Shown: in pieces, positions 40,824 to 51,036 of the stretch | Numbering within the stretch: the first letter of the stretch is position 1 | How the letters are laid out: every line of letters starts with the position of its first letter | DNA from: Firmicutes bacterium AF25-13AC | Lineage (GTDB): Bacteria; Bacillota; Clostridia; Lachnospirales; Lachnospiraceae | DNA: 64,000 bases | Reading direction: 5' to 3' | NCBI GenBank assembly: GCA_003478935.1 | Contig: QUFP01000013.1 | Coordinates: forward strand, 1-64,000 | Program-made: the position numbers and the translations under genes | The notes under the pieces: generated by a model | Database searches by the model: none | Told to the model about the DNA's origin: nothing | The model's input: the letters and a program-made list of their open reading frames with translations, nothing else

Positions 40824-41816
40824 TTGAGAAAACAAATAATAGGTTTGGCAGCATGTCTGGCAGGGCTTTGCTTTAGTGGATGCAGAGACGTTGTACTTTC
40901 TACATCTTTAAATGATCATATTCTTTTTAGCGGAACAAAAACCAGACTGAGCTTAGAAGAGTGCAGTCTGGTCTTTCTGGATTTTCAAACACGTTATAAT
41001 CTTTATTATGAAAATTTGGGAGAAACCGATTTTTGGAAGGAAAAAGCAGGAGAGAGTGATTTTTCCGATTATCTGCGTGATGGCAGAATAAAAGAAGAAC
41101 TGTGCACGTTAGTGCTTCTAAACGATATGGCATCAGGGCTTGGTGTAACACTTACAGATGAGGAGCGCAGTGCCTGTCAGGCTGCTGCAGCCGATTATTA
41201 TGGCAGTCTGTCTGATGAGGAGAAAAGCTATGTACAGTCAGACGAATCAAAAGCAGCATCTTTGTATGAAAAATATCGTATTGCACAGAAGACAATTGAT
41301 GAGCTTTGCTCAGGCATAAACACAGAAGTTAGTGATAATGACAAGCGTGTTATGATACTTCAATTGATTGCAGCACCATCATACGAGAAAATTGAACAGG
41401 CGAAGGAGCGTATTTCATCAGGCGAAGATTTTGAGAGTGTTGCAAAAGAAGTAAGTCGCTTTTCGCAGATTGAATATCAGGTAAGCCGCGGAACGCTAAA
41501 TCCAATTTTGGAGGAAACAGCTATCTACATGAGTGATGGTGAAGTCAGCGATATTATTCAGACAGAGCAGAATTATTATTTGATTCGCTGTGTGGATGAT
41601 TTTGACGAGGTACTTAGTTCTGAAAATGAAAGTCAGGTATTCGGAAAGCTTCGCTATGCAACATGGTCACAAAGTTTTACGTCATATGCAAAGGAACATA
41701 CTGTTGGTATTTCAGAGGAGATCTGGGAAAATCTGCATTTCTATCAGACAACAGCCTTTACATCAGATGATCTGTATGAGACGTATGATAGGTATTTGGC
41801 TTCAGTGACAAATTAA
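40824..41816 (+). CDS. PrsA/SurA-like peptidylprolyl isomerase lipoprotein
   Basis: This is a probable lipid-anchored foldase. From a TTG at 40824 (AAAGAGG eight bases upstream) the product starts MRKQIIGLAACLAG and reaches the lipobox LCFSGC, so the mature protein begins at Cys. An ATG at 40794 overlapping the thiN stop is possible but adds ten charged residues ahead of the signal. A SurA_N-like helical region is followed by a parvulin-type segment (MILQLIAAPSYEKIEQAKERI... FESVAKEVS). The parvulin domain is short and divergent, so catalytic activity is uncertain. Length is 330 residues. Confidence 0.75.
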   Translation: MRKQIIGLAACLAGLCFSGCRDVVLSTSLNDHILFSGTKTRLSLEECSLVFLDFQTRYNLYYENLGETDFWKEKAGESDFSDYLRDGRIKEELCTLVLLNDMASGLGVTLTDEERSACQAAAADYYGSLSDEEKSYVQSDESKAASLYEKYRIAQKTIDELCSGINTEVSDNDKRVMILQLIAAPSYEKIEQAKERISSGEDFESVAKEVSRFSQIEYQVSRGTLNPILEETAIYMSDGEVSDIIQTEQNYYLIRCVDDFDEVLSSENESQVFGKLRYATWSQSFTSYAKEHTVGISEEIWENLHFYQTTAFTSDDLYETYDRYLASVTN

Positions 41817-42495
41817 AAGGGGCATTGTGCCACTCTTTTTTATATGGAATTAGTTTTTTGACGATAGGAATTTTCTTTGTAATAAAAATAATGACAAGCG
41901 CAGCACCGTAGGTGAGAAAACAGCCTACAGTACGATAAATCATTCGATCAGTTGTCCAGTTTGTGAAGTGAGGTTCATAGAACTGAACTACTATGTGAAT
42001 TAGATAAATGCCAAAGCTGCAGGAATAAAATCAGATAACCGCCTGTCATTGGAAAATTTGCACTGGTATTCCATGCACTTTCAATAACCCGAAAAAGGAG
42101 TGGAAAGCAGGAAAGTGTCAGAAATCCAACGAAAAACATATACCATAAAATTTGTTTTTGATCTTTTAGTAAAGATAAAACTGGTATACACAGGTAAGTG
42201 GCGAGCATCAGCATTAGAACACTGAAAAAAGAAAAGGAATCAGAACACGTTTTGCACGCTGGAGCAAAAATTCTTTTGTGGAATAGCGAGATCGATAATC
42301 AAATAAAGTAGCACCATTTAACATAAAAAAGATTGGAACAGTCCAGAAAAAAACAACCTCAAAGATAAACGACTGCTTAAATGGAGCTGTATGGATATCA
42401 TACCAGTGCACAATACCATTTTGGTGAAGGCAAATAACACCGAAGCACGCTAAAATGTTTAAGATATCAAAGTACAAAATTCTTTTTCTCGTCAT
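41758..42495 (-). pseudogene. Decayed acyltransferase_3 family gene
   Basis: This is the remnant of a membrane acyltransferase of the type that O-acetylates or O-succinylates surface sugars. The N-terminus (ILYFDILNILACFGVICLHQ... FFMLNGATLF) and a late family motif (SFGIYLIHIVVQFYEP) are recognisable. A one-base deletion near 42217 separates the first two parts. A second frame change near 42012 joins mid-protein sequence (PMTGGYLILF) directly to the C-terminal motif, so roughly 100 residues present in normal members are missing. That internal loss cannot be a simple read error. The 3' end overlaps the convergent lipoprotein gene. Confidence 0.8.
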
Positions 42496-42662
42496 ATATT
42501 TTATAAGCTTTTCTATTACGTAGTTGTTTTAATGAGCTTTTTGAGTTCTCTTATATACCCACGTAAATCATTATTTATGATTTAATATACAATAAAAGTT
42601 GGAAAAAGAAAAGGCAAAAAGCTAAAATAAACACTAAATTTGATGGGCAGGCAGGTTTTGGG

Positions 42663-42690
42663 TTGCGTAACTTAATTGTTATAGTATAAT
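42663..42690 (+). promoter_or_regulatory. Promoter of the surface-glycan cluster
   Basis: TTGCGT (42663-42668), a 16-base spacer and TATAAT (42685-42690) lie in the 248-base gap between the decayed acyltransferase and the first plus-strand glycan gene. The gap is otherwise AT-rich with no other feature visible. The same TTGCGT and TATAGTATAAT string recurs before the carrier-protein gene. Confidence 0.65.
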
Positions 42691-42743
42691 TAAAAAAAAT
42701 ATCTGAAAGGAATACCAGCGAAAAGGGTATAGCAAGGAATAGA

Positions 42744-43532
42744 ATGGATATAAAGGTAATTGTGGCAACGCATAAGAAGTATCGCATGCCGAGCGATAAC
42801 TGCTATATGCCGCTGCATGTGGGAAAACAAGGGAAAGTGGATCTGGGCTATCTTGGAGATGATTCTGGAGACAGCATTTCAGAAAAAAATGGTCATTATT
42901 GTGAACTGACGGGTCTTTACTGGGCATGGAAAAACTTGAAATCGGACTATATTGGACTTGTTCATTATCGCAGGTATTTGGCCAATAGATGGCGTAAGCT
43001 TATGTTCTGGAAAGGAGATCCATTTTATGCAGTTTTGACAAAAAATGAAATTGAAAAGTTATTAAAGAAAACGGATATTATTCTTCCAGCAAAAAGACAT
43101 TATTTTATTGAGAGTTTGTATTCTCATTATTCACATACGCATTATGAAGAACATCTGATAATTACAAGAAATATTCTTGAACAGACTAATCCTGCGTATT
43201 TGGAAGCATATGATCGTATCATGAAAAAAAGATCTGGACATATGTTTAATATGTTTATTATGTCAAGAAAAAAATGTAATGAATACTGTAGTTGGCTGTT
43301 TCCAATTTTGGAAGAATTGGAAAAACAAGTGGATTTTAACCAGTATGATGCATTTCAACGGAGAATGTTTGGCAGAGTAAGTGAGCTATTGCTGAATGTA
43401 TGGATTGAGCAAAAGCAATATAACTATCAATGTGTGCCTGTTGTTAATATTGAAAAGAGTAATTTGAATAAGCGCATTCCGGCTTTTTTGAAGGCAAAAT
43501 TTTTGAATAAAAAATATAGCGGCAGCTTTTAA
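42744..43532 (+). CDS. DUF4422 capsular glycosyltransferase-like protein
   Basis: The 262-residue product belongs to the DUF4422 family found in capsule and exopolysaccharide clusters and thought to be glycosyltransferases. Typical stretches are VIVATHKKYRMP at the N-terminus, LTGLYWAWKN, YIGLVHYRRYL, and the DIILPAKR segment. No membrane segment is visible, so it is cytoplasmic. AAGGAA precedes the ATG. It is the first gene after the cluster promoter. Confidence 0.82.
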   Translation: MDIKVIVATHKKYRMPSDNCYMPLHVGKQGKVDLGYLGDDSGDSISEKNGHYCELTGLYWAWKNLKSDYIGLVHYRRYLANRWRKLMFWKGDPFYAVLTKNEIEKLLKKTDIILPAKRHYFIESLYSHYSHTHYEEHLIITRNILEQTNPAYLEAYDRIMKKRSGHMFNMFIMSRKKCNEYCSWLFPILEELEKQVDFNQYDAFQRRMFGRVSELLLNVWIEQKQYNYQCVPVVNIEKSNLNKRIPAFLKAKFLNKKYSGSF

Positions 43533-43559
43533 AACTGTTAGCGGAAAAGAGAACAGCAA

Positions 43560-44618
43560 ATGAGATATAGTATTGTAATGCCAGTATATAATGTTCAAAA
43601 TTATTTGAAGGACTCGGTGGCTGATATAAAAAAACAGTCTTTTTCGGATTTTGAACTCATACTAGTAGATGATTGTGCAACTGATTCATCTGGAAAATTA
43701 TGTGATGAGTTGGCGAAACGTGATAGCCGCATTCAGGTTCTTCATCTTGCGAAGAATGGTGGGCTTAGCAATGCAAGAAATCAGGGAATGGCAGCAGCAA
43801 AAGGAGAATATATTCTGTTTCTTGATCCAGATGATCGATATGACGTAAGACTCTTGGAGCAAATCGAAAAGAGCCTTAAAAAAAATAGTGCTAAGGTTGT
43901 TTTGTTTGGTCTTACTGAGGAGTATTACGATCAAAATGGCAAGATTGAGTATACGAAACAAATTACGCCGAAACAGGGATATTTTGATTCTGAGCAGAAT
44001 GTTAGAGATCAGGTGTTGTCATTAGAGTGTCAGACATTATTTGGTTATGCATGGAACAAGGCATATCAGCTAACTTATTTAAGACAGATTGGTGTGCAGT
44101 TTAAGAAGATAACGATGATAGAGGATGTACTGTTCAATATTGAAGTATTTAGAACAATTGATTCCTGTAATCAAATTGCAAAATCATTATATCGTTATGC
44201 GATTCGTAAAAAGGGTAGCTTGACAACGAAGTATCTTCCAGATTATTTTGAACTGCATGAAAGACGTGTTGAGAGTATGTGTCAGCTTTACCAAGATTGG
44301 AATATGGAAACACCAGAAGAATTAAAGAGTCTAGGAAGTATTTATTGCCGCTATTTTTTATCTGCACTGCAAAGAAACTGCAGCAGTGCGGCTAAGATGA
44401 GTCATTCAGGAAGAAAAAAATGGGTAAAGAAGCAGTTTATGAGTTCTACTTATCAGAAATTGAAGGCATTTCTGCATCCTGATAATCGTTTGCTGAAATT
44501 GTTAGCTTGGGGTATTCGCACTGAAAAGGCTGAATTTTGCCTGATTATGGGACGTGGGATTTATATTGTAAAGGAAAAATGCCCTGGTATTTTTTCAAGA
44601 TTAAAGCAAAATAGGTAA
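43560..44618 (+). CDS. Family 2 glycosyltransferase
   Basis: A GT-A fold transferase of 352 residues. The N-terminus SIVMPVYNVQNYL, the nucleotide-binding VDDCATDSS and the metal-binding DPDD (about residue 92) are visible, and the GGLSNARNQG loop is typical. The C-terminal 150 residues are basic and specific to this protein. Donor and acceptor cannot be predicted. It lies 27 bases after the DUF4422 gene in the same direction. Confidence 0.88.
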   Translation: MRYSIVMPVYNVQNYLKDSVADIKKQSFSDFELILVDDCATDSSGKLCDELAKRDSRIQVLHLAKNGGLSNARNQGMAAAKGEYILFLDPDDRYDVRLLEQIEKSLKKNSAKVVLFGLTEEYYDQNGKIEYTKQITPKQGYFDSEQNVRDQVLSLECQTLFGYAWNKAYQLTYLRQIGVQFKKITMIEDVLFNIEVFRTIDSCNQIAKSLYRYAIRKKGSLTTKYLPDYFELHERRVESMCQLYQDWNMETPEELKSLGSIYCRYFLSALQRNCSSAAKMSHSGRKKWVKKQFMSSTYQKLKAFLHPDNRLLKLLAWGIRTEKAEFCLIMGRGIYIVKEKCPGIFSRLKQNR

Positions 44619-44677
44619 GACTTATTAAAGCCAGAGACGGCAGGATTAAAAGTTGAGGAAGGAATAAATATATAAGA

Positions 44678-45772
44678 ATGGAGAAGCAAGCAAAAGTCAG
44701 CATTATCGTTCCTGTTTATAATGCGGAAGATTATATAAAAAAGTGTATTGGCAGTATATGTACACAGTCTGTGAGTGAACTTCAAATTATTCTTGTGGAT
44801 GATGGGAGCACGGATAACAGTTTGGAAATCTGCAGGCAGCTGCAGAAAAATGATAATAGAATAGAGGTATTTCATCAGGAAAATCAGGGTGCATCTGCTG
44901 CAAGAAACAAAGGAATGCAGTTGGCAAATGCCGAGTGGGTTATGTTTGTTGACAGTGATGACTGGCTTGAAGAGAATGCAGTGCAGACACTTTGCGAAGA
45001 AGCATCTCATGCAGATAGTGATATAATAATGGGGATGATTGTGAATAATTATTCTTTTTCAGATGAAGATGCCGCAGTAATGAAGAAAAAGGTATATCGT
45101 TATGATATGGCTAAATATCGCGTCGCTTTTTGGGGTGGCTGTACGATTGAACCACAGGTATTTGCATCAGTATTTCCAGAGAAGATGAAGCATTTGCCGT
45201 TTTTAGGAAGTCCATGCGCAAAAATTTATCGAAGAGAACTTTTGCAGAAAAGCAATGCGGCATTTTTGGACAATATTCACTATGGAGAAGATACTCTATT
45301 TAATATGGAAGTGTTAAGTATGGCTAGAAGTGTTTATTATGTGAGTGCTCCAGTATATCATTACCGTATGAGAGCAGGATCCCTTAGTACTGGAAAAATT
45401 GAAGATAAGTATAAACAATATATGGATTATGTGAAAGAATCTGAAAATAGTATCCGCAGATTAAGAATCCCTCAATCAGAGGAATTTCTAACATATCGTT
45501 CACTAGATCTGGTCCAGATGATTTGGGAGCTTGCAGAGATGTATGGAATGGCAATGAAGTCACTGCAGGAATTATCATCATATAAAAGGCTGCTAAAAAG
45601 CTTTTCAGAAAATATGGCATGCAAAAAAGCAATGGATCATTTGAAATTAGAACAGCTTCCAGACAAAAAACATAAACTTATGGTGGCTGTATTAAAAAGA
45701 AGAATGTACGCTGTATCAATTTGTGCATGCGGACTTTTTTATAAAGTGTTTGCAAGCAAAAAACGTATATAA
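44678..45772 (+). CDS. Family 2 glycosyltransferase
   Basis: This 364-residue GT-A transferase has SIIVPVYNAEDYI, VDDGSTDNS, GASAARNKG and the DXD-type VDSDDW (about residues 90-95). It resembles the preceding GT2 gene in arrangement but not closely in its C-terminal half. AGGAAGGA lies about 13 bases before the ATG, a rather long spacing. No membrane segment is visible. Confidence 0.88.
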   Translation: MEKQAKVSIIVPVYNAEDYIKKCIGSICTQSVSELQIILVDDGSTDNSLEICRQLQKNDNRIEVFHQENQGASAARNKGMQLANAEWVMFVDSDDWLEENAVQTLCEEASHADSDIIMGMIVNNYSFSDEDAAVMKKKVYRYDMAKYRVAFWGGCTIEPQVFASVFPEKMKHLPFLGSPCAKIYRRELLQKSNAAFLDNIHYGEDTLFNMEVLSMARSVYYVSAPVYHYRMRAGSLSTGKIEDKYKQYMDYVKESENSIRRLRIPQSEEFLTYRSLDLVQMIWELAEMYGMAMKSLQELSSYKRLLKSFSENMACKKAMDHLKLEQLPDKKHKLMVAVLKRRMYAVSICACGLFYKVFASKKRI

Positions 45773-45801
45773 AAAAATAGAGGAGTAATATAAGCATAAA
45801 C

Positions 45802-46788
45802 ATGGAAAAAATATTGACATTTTCAATAGCTGCATATAATGTAGAAAAATATTTGGACAAATTACTGAAAACAATCATTTGTGTTCCTAACAATGAAATG
45901 GTTGAGGTATTGGTTGTTAATGATGGATCTAAGGATAGTACTGCTCAGATAGCAAAGGAATATGAGAAAAATTATGCTGGAGTTGTGCGTCTGATAGACA
46001 AAGAGAATGGTGGTCATGGATCCACTATTAACAGAGGAATAAAAGAAGCAAAGGGAAAGTATTTCAAGGCAATTGATGGTGATGACTGGGTAGATAGTGA
46101 GGCGCTTGAAAAATTGTTAAATGATCTGACACAAATTGACAGCGATCTTGTTCTGATGGATTATAAGACATGTTATGAGGGTGGTGATGATGTCCTAGAG
46201 AAGACAGCGAAGCTTGAACCACAAAAGACAATTGATTTTGAAAGCGTAATTTCAACAATTGATTATATGAGATATCATGCAGTTATTTATAGGACACAGA
46301 TGCTTCAAAAAAATAAAATTCGTTTAGATGAGCATTGTTTCTATGTGGATTCGGAGTTTATGCTGTTTACAATTCCATTTATCAAAACTATTACTTATGT
46401 ACCATATCCATTGTACTGTTATCGCATTGGTTTAGGAGAACAGTCTGTAAGTGCGGCAGGACGCAGAAAACATATTACAGATGGAGATCGAGTAGAAGAA
46501 AGACTTTTGAAGTTTTATCGAAAGCTTCCTGAAAATATTTCACAGGGAAGAAAAGAGTATATTGAAAATGGAATAGCAGCTCATTGTACATTCCATATTA
46601 ATTCGTTAATGATGTGCGAGGAAAGTAAAGAAAATAAGAAAAAGATTATTGAGTGTGATAAGAAAGTTAAAAGAACGTCAGTTCAAATTTACAATGATAT
46701 GAATAGAATGTCACGTACAGTTGTTATGTTAAGACGCACATTTTATCTTTCTTATACGTTTTTACAACGATATAAAGAAAAAAAATAA
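45802..46788 (+). CDS. Family 2 glycosyltransferase
   Basis: This 328-residue GT-A transferase opens with ILTFSIAAYNVEKYL and has VNDGSKDST, GGHGSTINRGI and IDGDDW (about residues 92-97). The GHGSTINRG loop differs from the two preceding GT2 enzymes (which have SARNxG), suggesting a different donor. It ends 28 bases before the SGNH gene's earliest possible start. Confidence 0.88.
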   Translation: MEKILTFSIAAYNVEKYLDKLLKTIICVPNNEMVEVLVVNDGSKDSTAQIAKEYEKNYAGVVRLIDKENGGHGSTINRGIKEAKGKYFKAIDGDDWVDSEALEKLLNDLTQIDSDLVLMDYKTCYEGGDDVLEKTAKLEPQKTIDFESVISTIDYMRYHAVIYRTQMLQKNKIRLDEHCFYVDSEFMLFTIPFIKTITYVPYPLYCYRIGLGEQSVSAAGRRKHITDGDRVEERLLKFYRKLPENISQGRKEYIENGIAAHCTFHINSLMMCEESKENKKKIIECDKKVKRTSVQIYNDMNRMSRTVVMLRRTFYLSYTFLQRYKEKK

Positions 46789-46870
46789 CGAATAATTAAA
46801 AATATTTCGGTAAATAGTGTATAAATTCACATACAAAAATGCTAGAATTATAGACAAATGGAGTTTGCTT

Positions 46871-48403
46871 ATGCAAAATATAAAAATACAGGAAGACGAT
46901 AAAAGGCAAGGGGATGATTGCAAGAAAAAATCGAATGTGAAAAAGCATTGTGGGAGATTGTTAAAGGTAGTGGTATTCGTATTGATGATTGCGATTGCTG
47001 CAGGAAATTTGGGAGAAGTGCTTGCCTATAAGCATGATGAATACGACGCGAACAATTACTTTGACTTTGATTATTTGTATGATCTTCCAAAAGATTCATT
47101 AGATGTGGTTTATCTAGGGACGAGCCAGTTTCATATGGGAATTACACCACTTGAGATTTGGAAAAAATATGGAATTACTGGAGCAAATTTTACTTCGTCA
47201 GCGAATCGTGCCTGGTTGGCTTATTATATGTTGGAGGAAATATTAAAATACCAGAATCCAAAGGTTGTTGTGATGGATGCAGCGCTGATACGCGGAGGCA
47301 ATAATAATGTTGTGGGAAATAGAAGAATCATTAGCCAGTTTCGATTTTCTCCATTAAAACTAGAGGCATTATATAATTGTCTGGAATTAAAGGGAAAGTC
47401 AATTGATGAAATGATAAATATTTCTTCTGAATTTTTTGCCTACCATGATAGATGGGATAGTTTAACCCAGTATGATTTCGCTGATGATGTATCCTCATAT
47501 GCGTATCAGAAAGGATATTTGTTATCAACTTCTTCTACACCACATTCCAATATTGATTATGAAGAATATCATACACCAGTGATTTTTAAAATAGAAGAGC
47601 AAACCAAGCTCTATATGGAAAAAATTAAAAAACTTTGTGATGAAAAAGAAATTGAAATTATGGTTACAAAGCTTCCAAGCGAAATGTGGAATCCAACTTA
47701 TTCTAAAATCGTAGAAGACTGGGCAGATGAGAATCAAGCACTTTTCTTAGATATGACGCAAAAAAAGATTCTTCGCAAGATGAATTTTGATCTGGAAAAA
47801 GATTATCTTGATTTTAACCATATAAATTATTCAGGTGCAGAGCTTGTTTCTGATTATCTGGGAAGCTATTTGACTGAAAATTATGAGTTTGATGAAAAAT
47901 CTGAGGAAATTGAGGCAGCATGGGATGCAGATTATAAAAAGTATGAAGACTATCGATCTACTTATATGTTGAAATTGGCAAACAACCTTACCGATTTTAT
48001 TGAACTTGCAAAACAACCAGATTACGTCATCTGCTTTAGCATTAAGGATGAGGCAACGCAGGGGCTTACGGATCAGGAATTGGAAGAGTTACAAAGCTTA
48101 GGAATCAATATTGACTTTGCACAAAATTATCGTGGAAGTATGGTTGCGATCGTCGATAATGGGGAGACTGTGATTCAAAACTTTGGACAGGAAGAACAGA
48201 TCTGCGAATATCATCCTTACGAAAATCTTGAAATTGAAATGATCAGCAAAGGTTATAATGCTGGCAACCAATCAAGTATCGTAATTAATGGCCAAGAATA
48301 TTCAAAAAATCTGCGAGGGATGAATGTAGTTGTCTATGACAAGAAAAAGAATGAAGTCATCTGTAGTAGTGTATTTGATACATGGACAATAGAAGGCGAA
48401 TAA
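46871..48403 (+). CDS. DltD/SGNH-like membrane-anchored protein
   Basis: This 510-residue protein has one N-terminal membrane segment (LLKVVVFVLMIAIAAG) and an extracellular SGNH-hydrolase-like domain. The Ser motif is in YLGTSQFHMG (about residues 80-89), and the late Asp-x-x-His motif is in DFNHINYSG (about 313-321). DltD and AlgX-like proteins of this kind work next to MBOAT acyltransferases in glycan acylation. The MBOAT gene follows directly. The ATG at 46871 with TGGAG upstream is preferred to a GTG at 46817. The C-terminal 150 residues look like an added beta-rich module. Confidence 0.75.
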   Translation: MQNIKIQEDDKRQGDDCKKKSNVKKHCGRLLKVVVFVLMIAIAAGNLGEVLAYKHDEYDANNYFDFDYLYDLPKDSLDVVYLGTSQFHMGITPLEIWKKYGITGANFTSSANRAWLAYYMLEEILKYQNPKVVVMDAALIRGGNNNVVGNRRIISQFRFSPLKLEALYNCLELKGKSIDEMINISSEFFAYHDRWDSLTQYDFADDVSSYAYQKGYLLSTSSTPHSNIDYEEYHTPVIFKIEEQTKLYMEKIKKLCDEKEIEIMVTKLPSEMWNPTYSKIVEDWADENQALFLDMTQKKILRKMNFDLEKDYLDFNHINYSGAELVSDYLGSYLTENYEFDEKSEEIEAAWDADYKKYEDYRSTYMLKLANNLTDFIELAKQPDYVICFSIKDEATQGLTDQELEELQSLGINIDFAQNYRGSMVAIVDNGETVIQNFGQEEQICEYHPYENLEIEMISKGYNAGNQSSIVINGQEYSKNLRGMNVVVYDKKKNEVICSSVFDTWTIEGE

Positions 48404-48445
48404 AAAGATAGGTAGTTTTGAATAATACGAAAGAAAGTGGAAAAA

Positions 48446-50035
48446 ATGGCTTTTCATTCATTTGAGTTTTTGTTTTTTTTGGGAGCAGTATTAATTGTTT
48501 ATTATATTCTTCCAGGTGTATGTAGAAGATGGGTGTTGCTAGGGGCAAATCTTCTATTCTATTTATATGTAGGATGGGAAAAACTAATTTTTTTTGTCGT
48601 AACATCGCTGATAGCATATTGTTGTTCTGTTTTTATGGGAAAGCAATATGAAAAAATGCAGGAAAAAATTCGAACAGAGGAGATAAAAGGAAAGGAAAAA
48701 TCACTTCTTCAGACAAAGTATAAGAAAATATGCAAAAAACCTCTTATCGCTAGTGTTATGGTGATTCTTGGTGTATTGATCTATTGTAAGTATACCAATA
48801 TGTTGATTGACTTTATCAATCAGGTGTGTGATCTTGCACAGGGCAGCCAGATTAATTCGGTGAAGGTGATTGTGCCACTAGGTATTTCCTATTATACATT
48901 TTCATCAGTGGGATATTTGCTTGATATTTATTGGAGAAAGAAAAAGTATGAAAAAAATTATATTGACTTTTTTGTAAGTATGAGCTTTTTTCCACAGATG
49001 GTTCAAGGACCAATTGCCCGTTATCCAAAGGTGATTGAGCAGGTAAAACAGTTAAAAGGCTTTGGATATCAGCGCTTTTGTATGGCACTTCAGCTTATGC
49101 TGTGGGGATATTTTAAGAAAATGGTAATAGCAGACCGTATGTCTGTATTTGTAAATCAAATTTTTGGACATATCGGATATTATCGTGGACTTGTTTTTGT
49201 TGTAGCGCTTGCAGGAAGTGCAGTACAGTTGTACGCAGATTTCTCAGGATGTATGGATATTGTAGAGGGTGTTGCTGAGTTGTTTGGCATCACACTTGAT
49301 AAAAATTTTGACCTTCCATTTTCTTCTCAAAGCACTGCAGAATTTTGGAGAAGATGGCACATCACGCTGGGTGCATGGTTTAAAGATTATGTTTTTTTCC
49401 CAATGTCTACATCCAGCTTTAATATCAAAATAAGCCGATTCTTTAAAAACAAGTTTGGAACACGGGCAGGAAAGACGGTGACGTCAATTATTCCGTTGAT
49501 TGTGGTTTGGCTTCTAACTGGAATTTGGCACGGTACTGGAATGAATTATGTTGTATGGGGATGTTACTATGGCTTGATTATTATTTTGTCATCTGTTTTT
49601 CAGCCAGAGTTAAAAAAAGTAACTTCTTTTCTCCGAATTGACACAGAAACAATCGGCTGGAAGTATTTTTGCCGATTCCGTACATTTATAATTTTTTGCG
49701 GAGGGCGCCTTTTAACAGTACCAGGATCACTTGAGAATACGGGTTTGGTCATTAAAAATGTATTCGCGCAATGGAATCCGTGGATTTTCTTTGATGGAAC
49801 ATTGTTTGGATTTGGATTAAATGCACCAAATGTATGGCTGCTTTTATTGTCAATTGGAGTATTGGGTTTCGTGAGTCATTTACATGCAAAGAATATAAAA
49901 ATTCGCGAGACCATTGCAAAGCAGCATATTGTAGTGAGATGGGTCATCTATATTCTTGCTATTTTTGCAGTATTAGTGCTGGGTATGTATGGTGCAAATT
50001 ATCACGGAAATGAATTTATCTATGCAGGTTATTAA
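48446..50035 (+). CDS. MBOAT O-acyltransferase (DltB/AlgI-like)
   Basis: MBOAT proteins move acyl groups from a cytoplasmic donor across the membrane onto an extracellular glycan or lipid. The 529-residue, multi-span product has the family signatures SMSFFPQMVQGPIARY, FWRRWHITLGAWFKDYVFFP and the catalytic-His region WHGTGMNYVVWG (His about 362). The opening HSFEFLFFLGAVLIVYY is the standard DltB/AlgI start. The ATG at 48446 is preferred over a GTG at 48437. It lies 42 bases after the SGNH gene, forming a DltB-DltD-like pair in reverse order. Confidence 0.9.
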   Translation: MAFHSFEFLFFLGAVLIVYYILPGVCRRWVLLGANLLFYLYVGWEKLIFFVVTSLIAYCCSVFMGKQYEKMQEKIRTEEIKGKEKSLLQTKYKKICKKPLIASVMVILGVLIYCKYTNMLIDFINQVCDLAQGSQINSVKVIVPLGISYYTFSSVGYLLDIYWRKKKYEKNYIDFFVSMSFFPQMVQGPIARYPKVIEQVKQLKGFGYQRFCMALQLMLWGYFKKMVIADRMSVFVNQIFGHIGYYRGLVFVVALAGSAVQLYADFSGCMDIVEGVAELFGITLDKNFDLPFSSQSTAEFWRRWHITLGAWFKDYVFFPMSTSSFNIKISRFFKNKFGTRAGKTVTSIIPLIVVWLLTGIWHGTGMNYVVWGCYYGLIIILSSVFQPELKKVTSFLRIDTETIGWKYFCRFRTFIIFCGGRLLTVPGSLENTGLVIKNVFAQWNPWIFFDGTLFGFGLNAPNVWLLLLSIGVLGFVSHLHAKNIKIRETIAKQHIVVRWVIYILAIFAVLVLGMYGANYHGNEFIYAGY

Positions 50036-50094
50036 GTGTATGGTTTGAACGAAATCGTACATGAAAAAATACAAAGAAAGATTGGAGAGAGGAT

Positions 50095-51036
50095 ATGGAC
50101 AAGATAGCAGTTTTAATTCCTTGTTATAACGAGGAAAAGACAATTCAAAAAGTTGTTACGGACTGGAAAAAAGAATTACCAGAAGCAGTAATATATGTTT
50201 ATGATAACAACTCCAGTGATAAAACAGCTGAGATTGCGAAGAACGCAGGGGCAGTAGTGAGACATGAATATCGTCAGGGAAAGGGAAATGTCATCAGAAG
50301 TATGTTTCGTGAGATCGATGCAGAATGCTATCTGATGATTGACGGAGACGATACCTATCCTGCGGAATATGGAAGAAAAATGGTTAATTTGGTACTTGAA
50401 AAGCAGGTAGACATGGTTGTGGGAGATCGACTGTCATCTACATATTTCGAACAAAATAAACGACCATTTCATAATTTTGGAAATAGTCTTGTGAGAGCTA
50501 GTATCAATCGATTGTTTAAAAGTAATATAAGAGACATTATGACTGGATACAGAGCATTTAGTTATGCCTTTGCAAAAACTTTCCCAGTTCTTTCAAAAGG
50601 CTTTGAAATTGAAACAGAAATGAGTATACATGCGGTTGATAAGAATATGTTAATCGAAAATGTAATCATTGACTACAGAGATCGACCAGAGGGCAGTGAA
50701 TCAAAATTAAATACCTATTCAGATGGATTAAAGGTGTTAAAAACAATTGGAAGATTATATAAGAACTATAAACCATTACAGTTTTTTTGTGGTCTTGCGG
50801 CTCTGCTTTTGGTGATTGCAGCCTGTATGTTTGTGCCGATTTTAGTAAAGTTTATCAATACAGGGTTGGTACCGAACTTACCGACATTGATTGTAAGCGG
50901 TTTTGTAGCCTTAGCAGCAATTGTTTCATTTTTCTCAGGAATGATTTTGAGTACGATTGCGGAAAAGAGTAGGCAGCAGTTTGAGTTCAATCTTAATTTG
51001 ATAGAACTTTATAAGAAGAATGGAAAAAATAAATGA
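50095..51036 (+). CDS. GT2 polyprenyl-phosphate sugar synthase-like, membrane-anchored
   Basis: This 313-residue GT2 enzyme resembles dolichyl-phosphate mannose synthase and GtrB-type proteins, which charge undecaprenyl phosphate with a sugar. It has AVLIPCYNEEKTI, VYDNNSSDKT, GKGNVIRSMF and the DXD motif IDGDDTYP (about residues 82-89). Two C-terminal membrane segments (from about 232 and 265) anchor it. It overlaps the next gene by four bases. A GT-C partner using the lipid-linked sugar is expected, and the DUF6020 protein next door would fit. Confidence 0.88.
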   Translation: MDKIAVLIPCYNEEKTIQKVVTDWKKELPEAVIYVYDNNSSDKTAEIAKNAGAVVRHEYRQGKGNVIRSMFREIDAECYLMIDGDDTYPAEYGRKMVNLVLEKQVDMVVGDRLSSTYFEQNKRPFHNFGNSLVRASINRLFKSNIRDIMTGYRAFSYAFAKTFPVLSKGFEIETEMSIHAVDKNMLIENVIIDYRDRPEGSESKLNTYSDGLKVLKTIGRLYKNYKPLQFFCGLAALLLVIAACMFVPILVKFINTGLVPNLPTLIVSGFVALAAIVSFFSGMILSTIAEKSRQQFEFNLNLIELYKKNGKNK

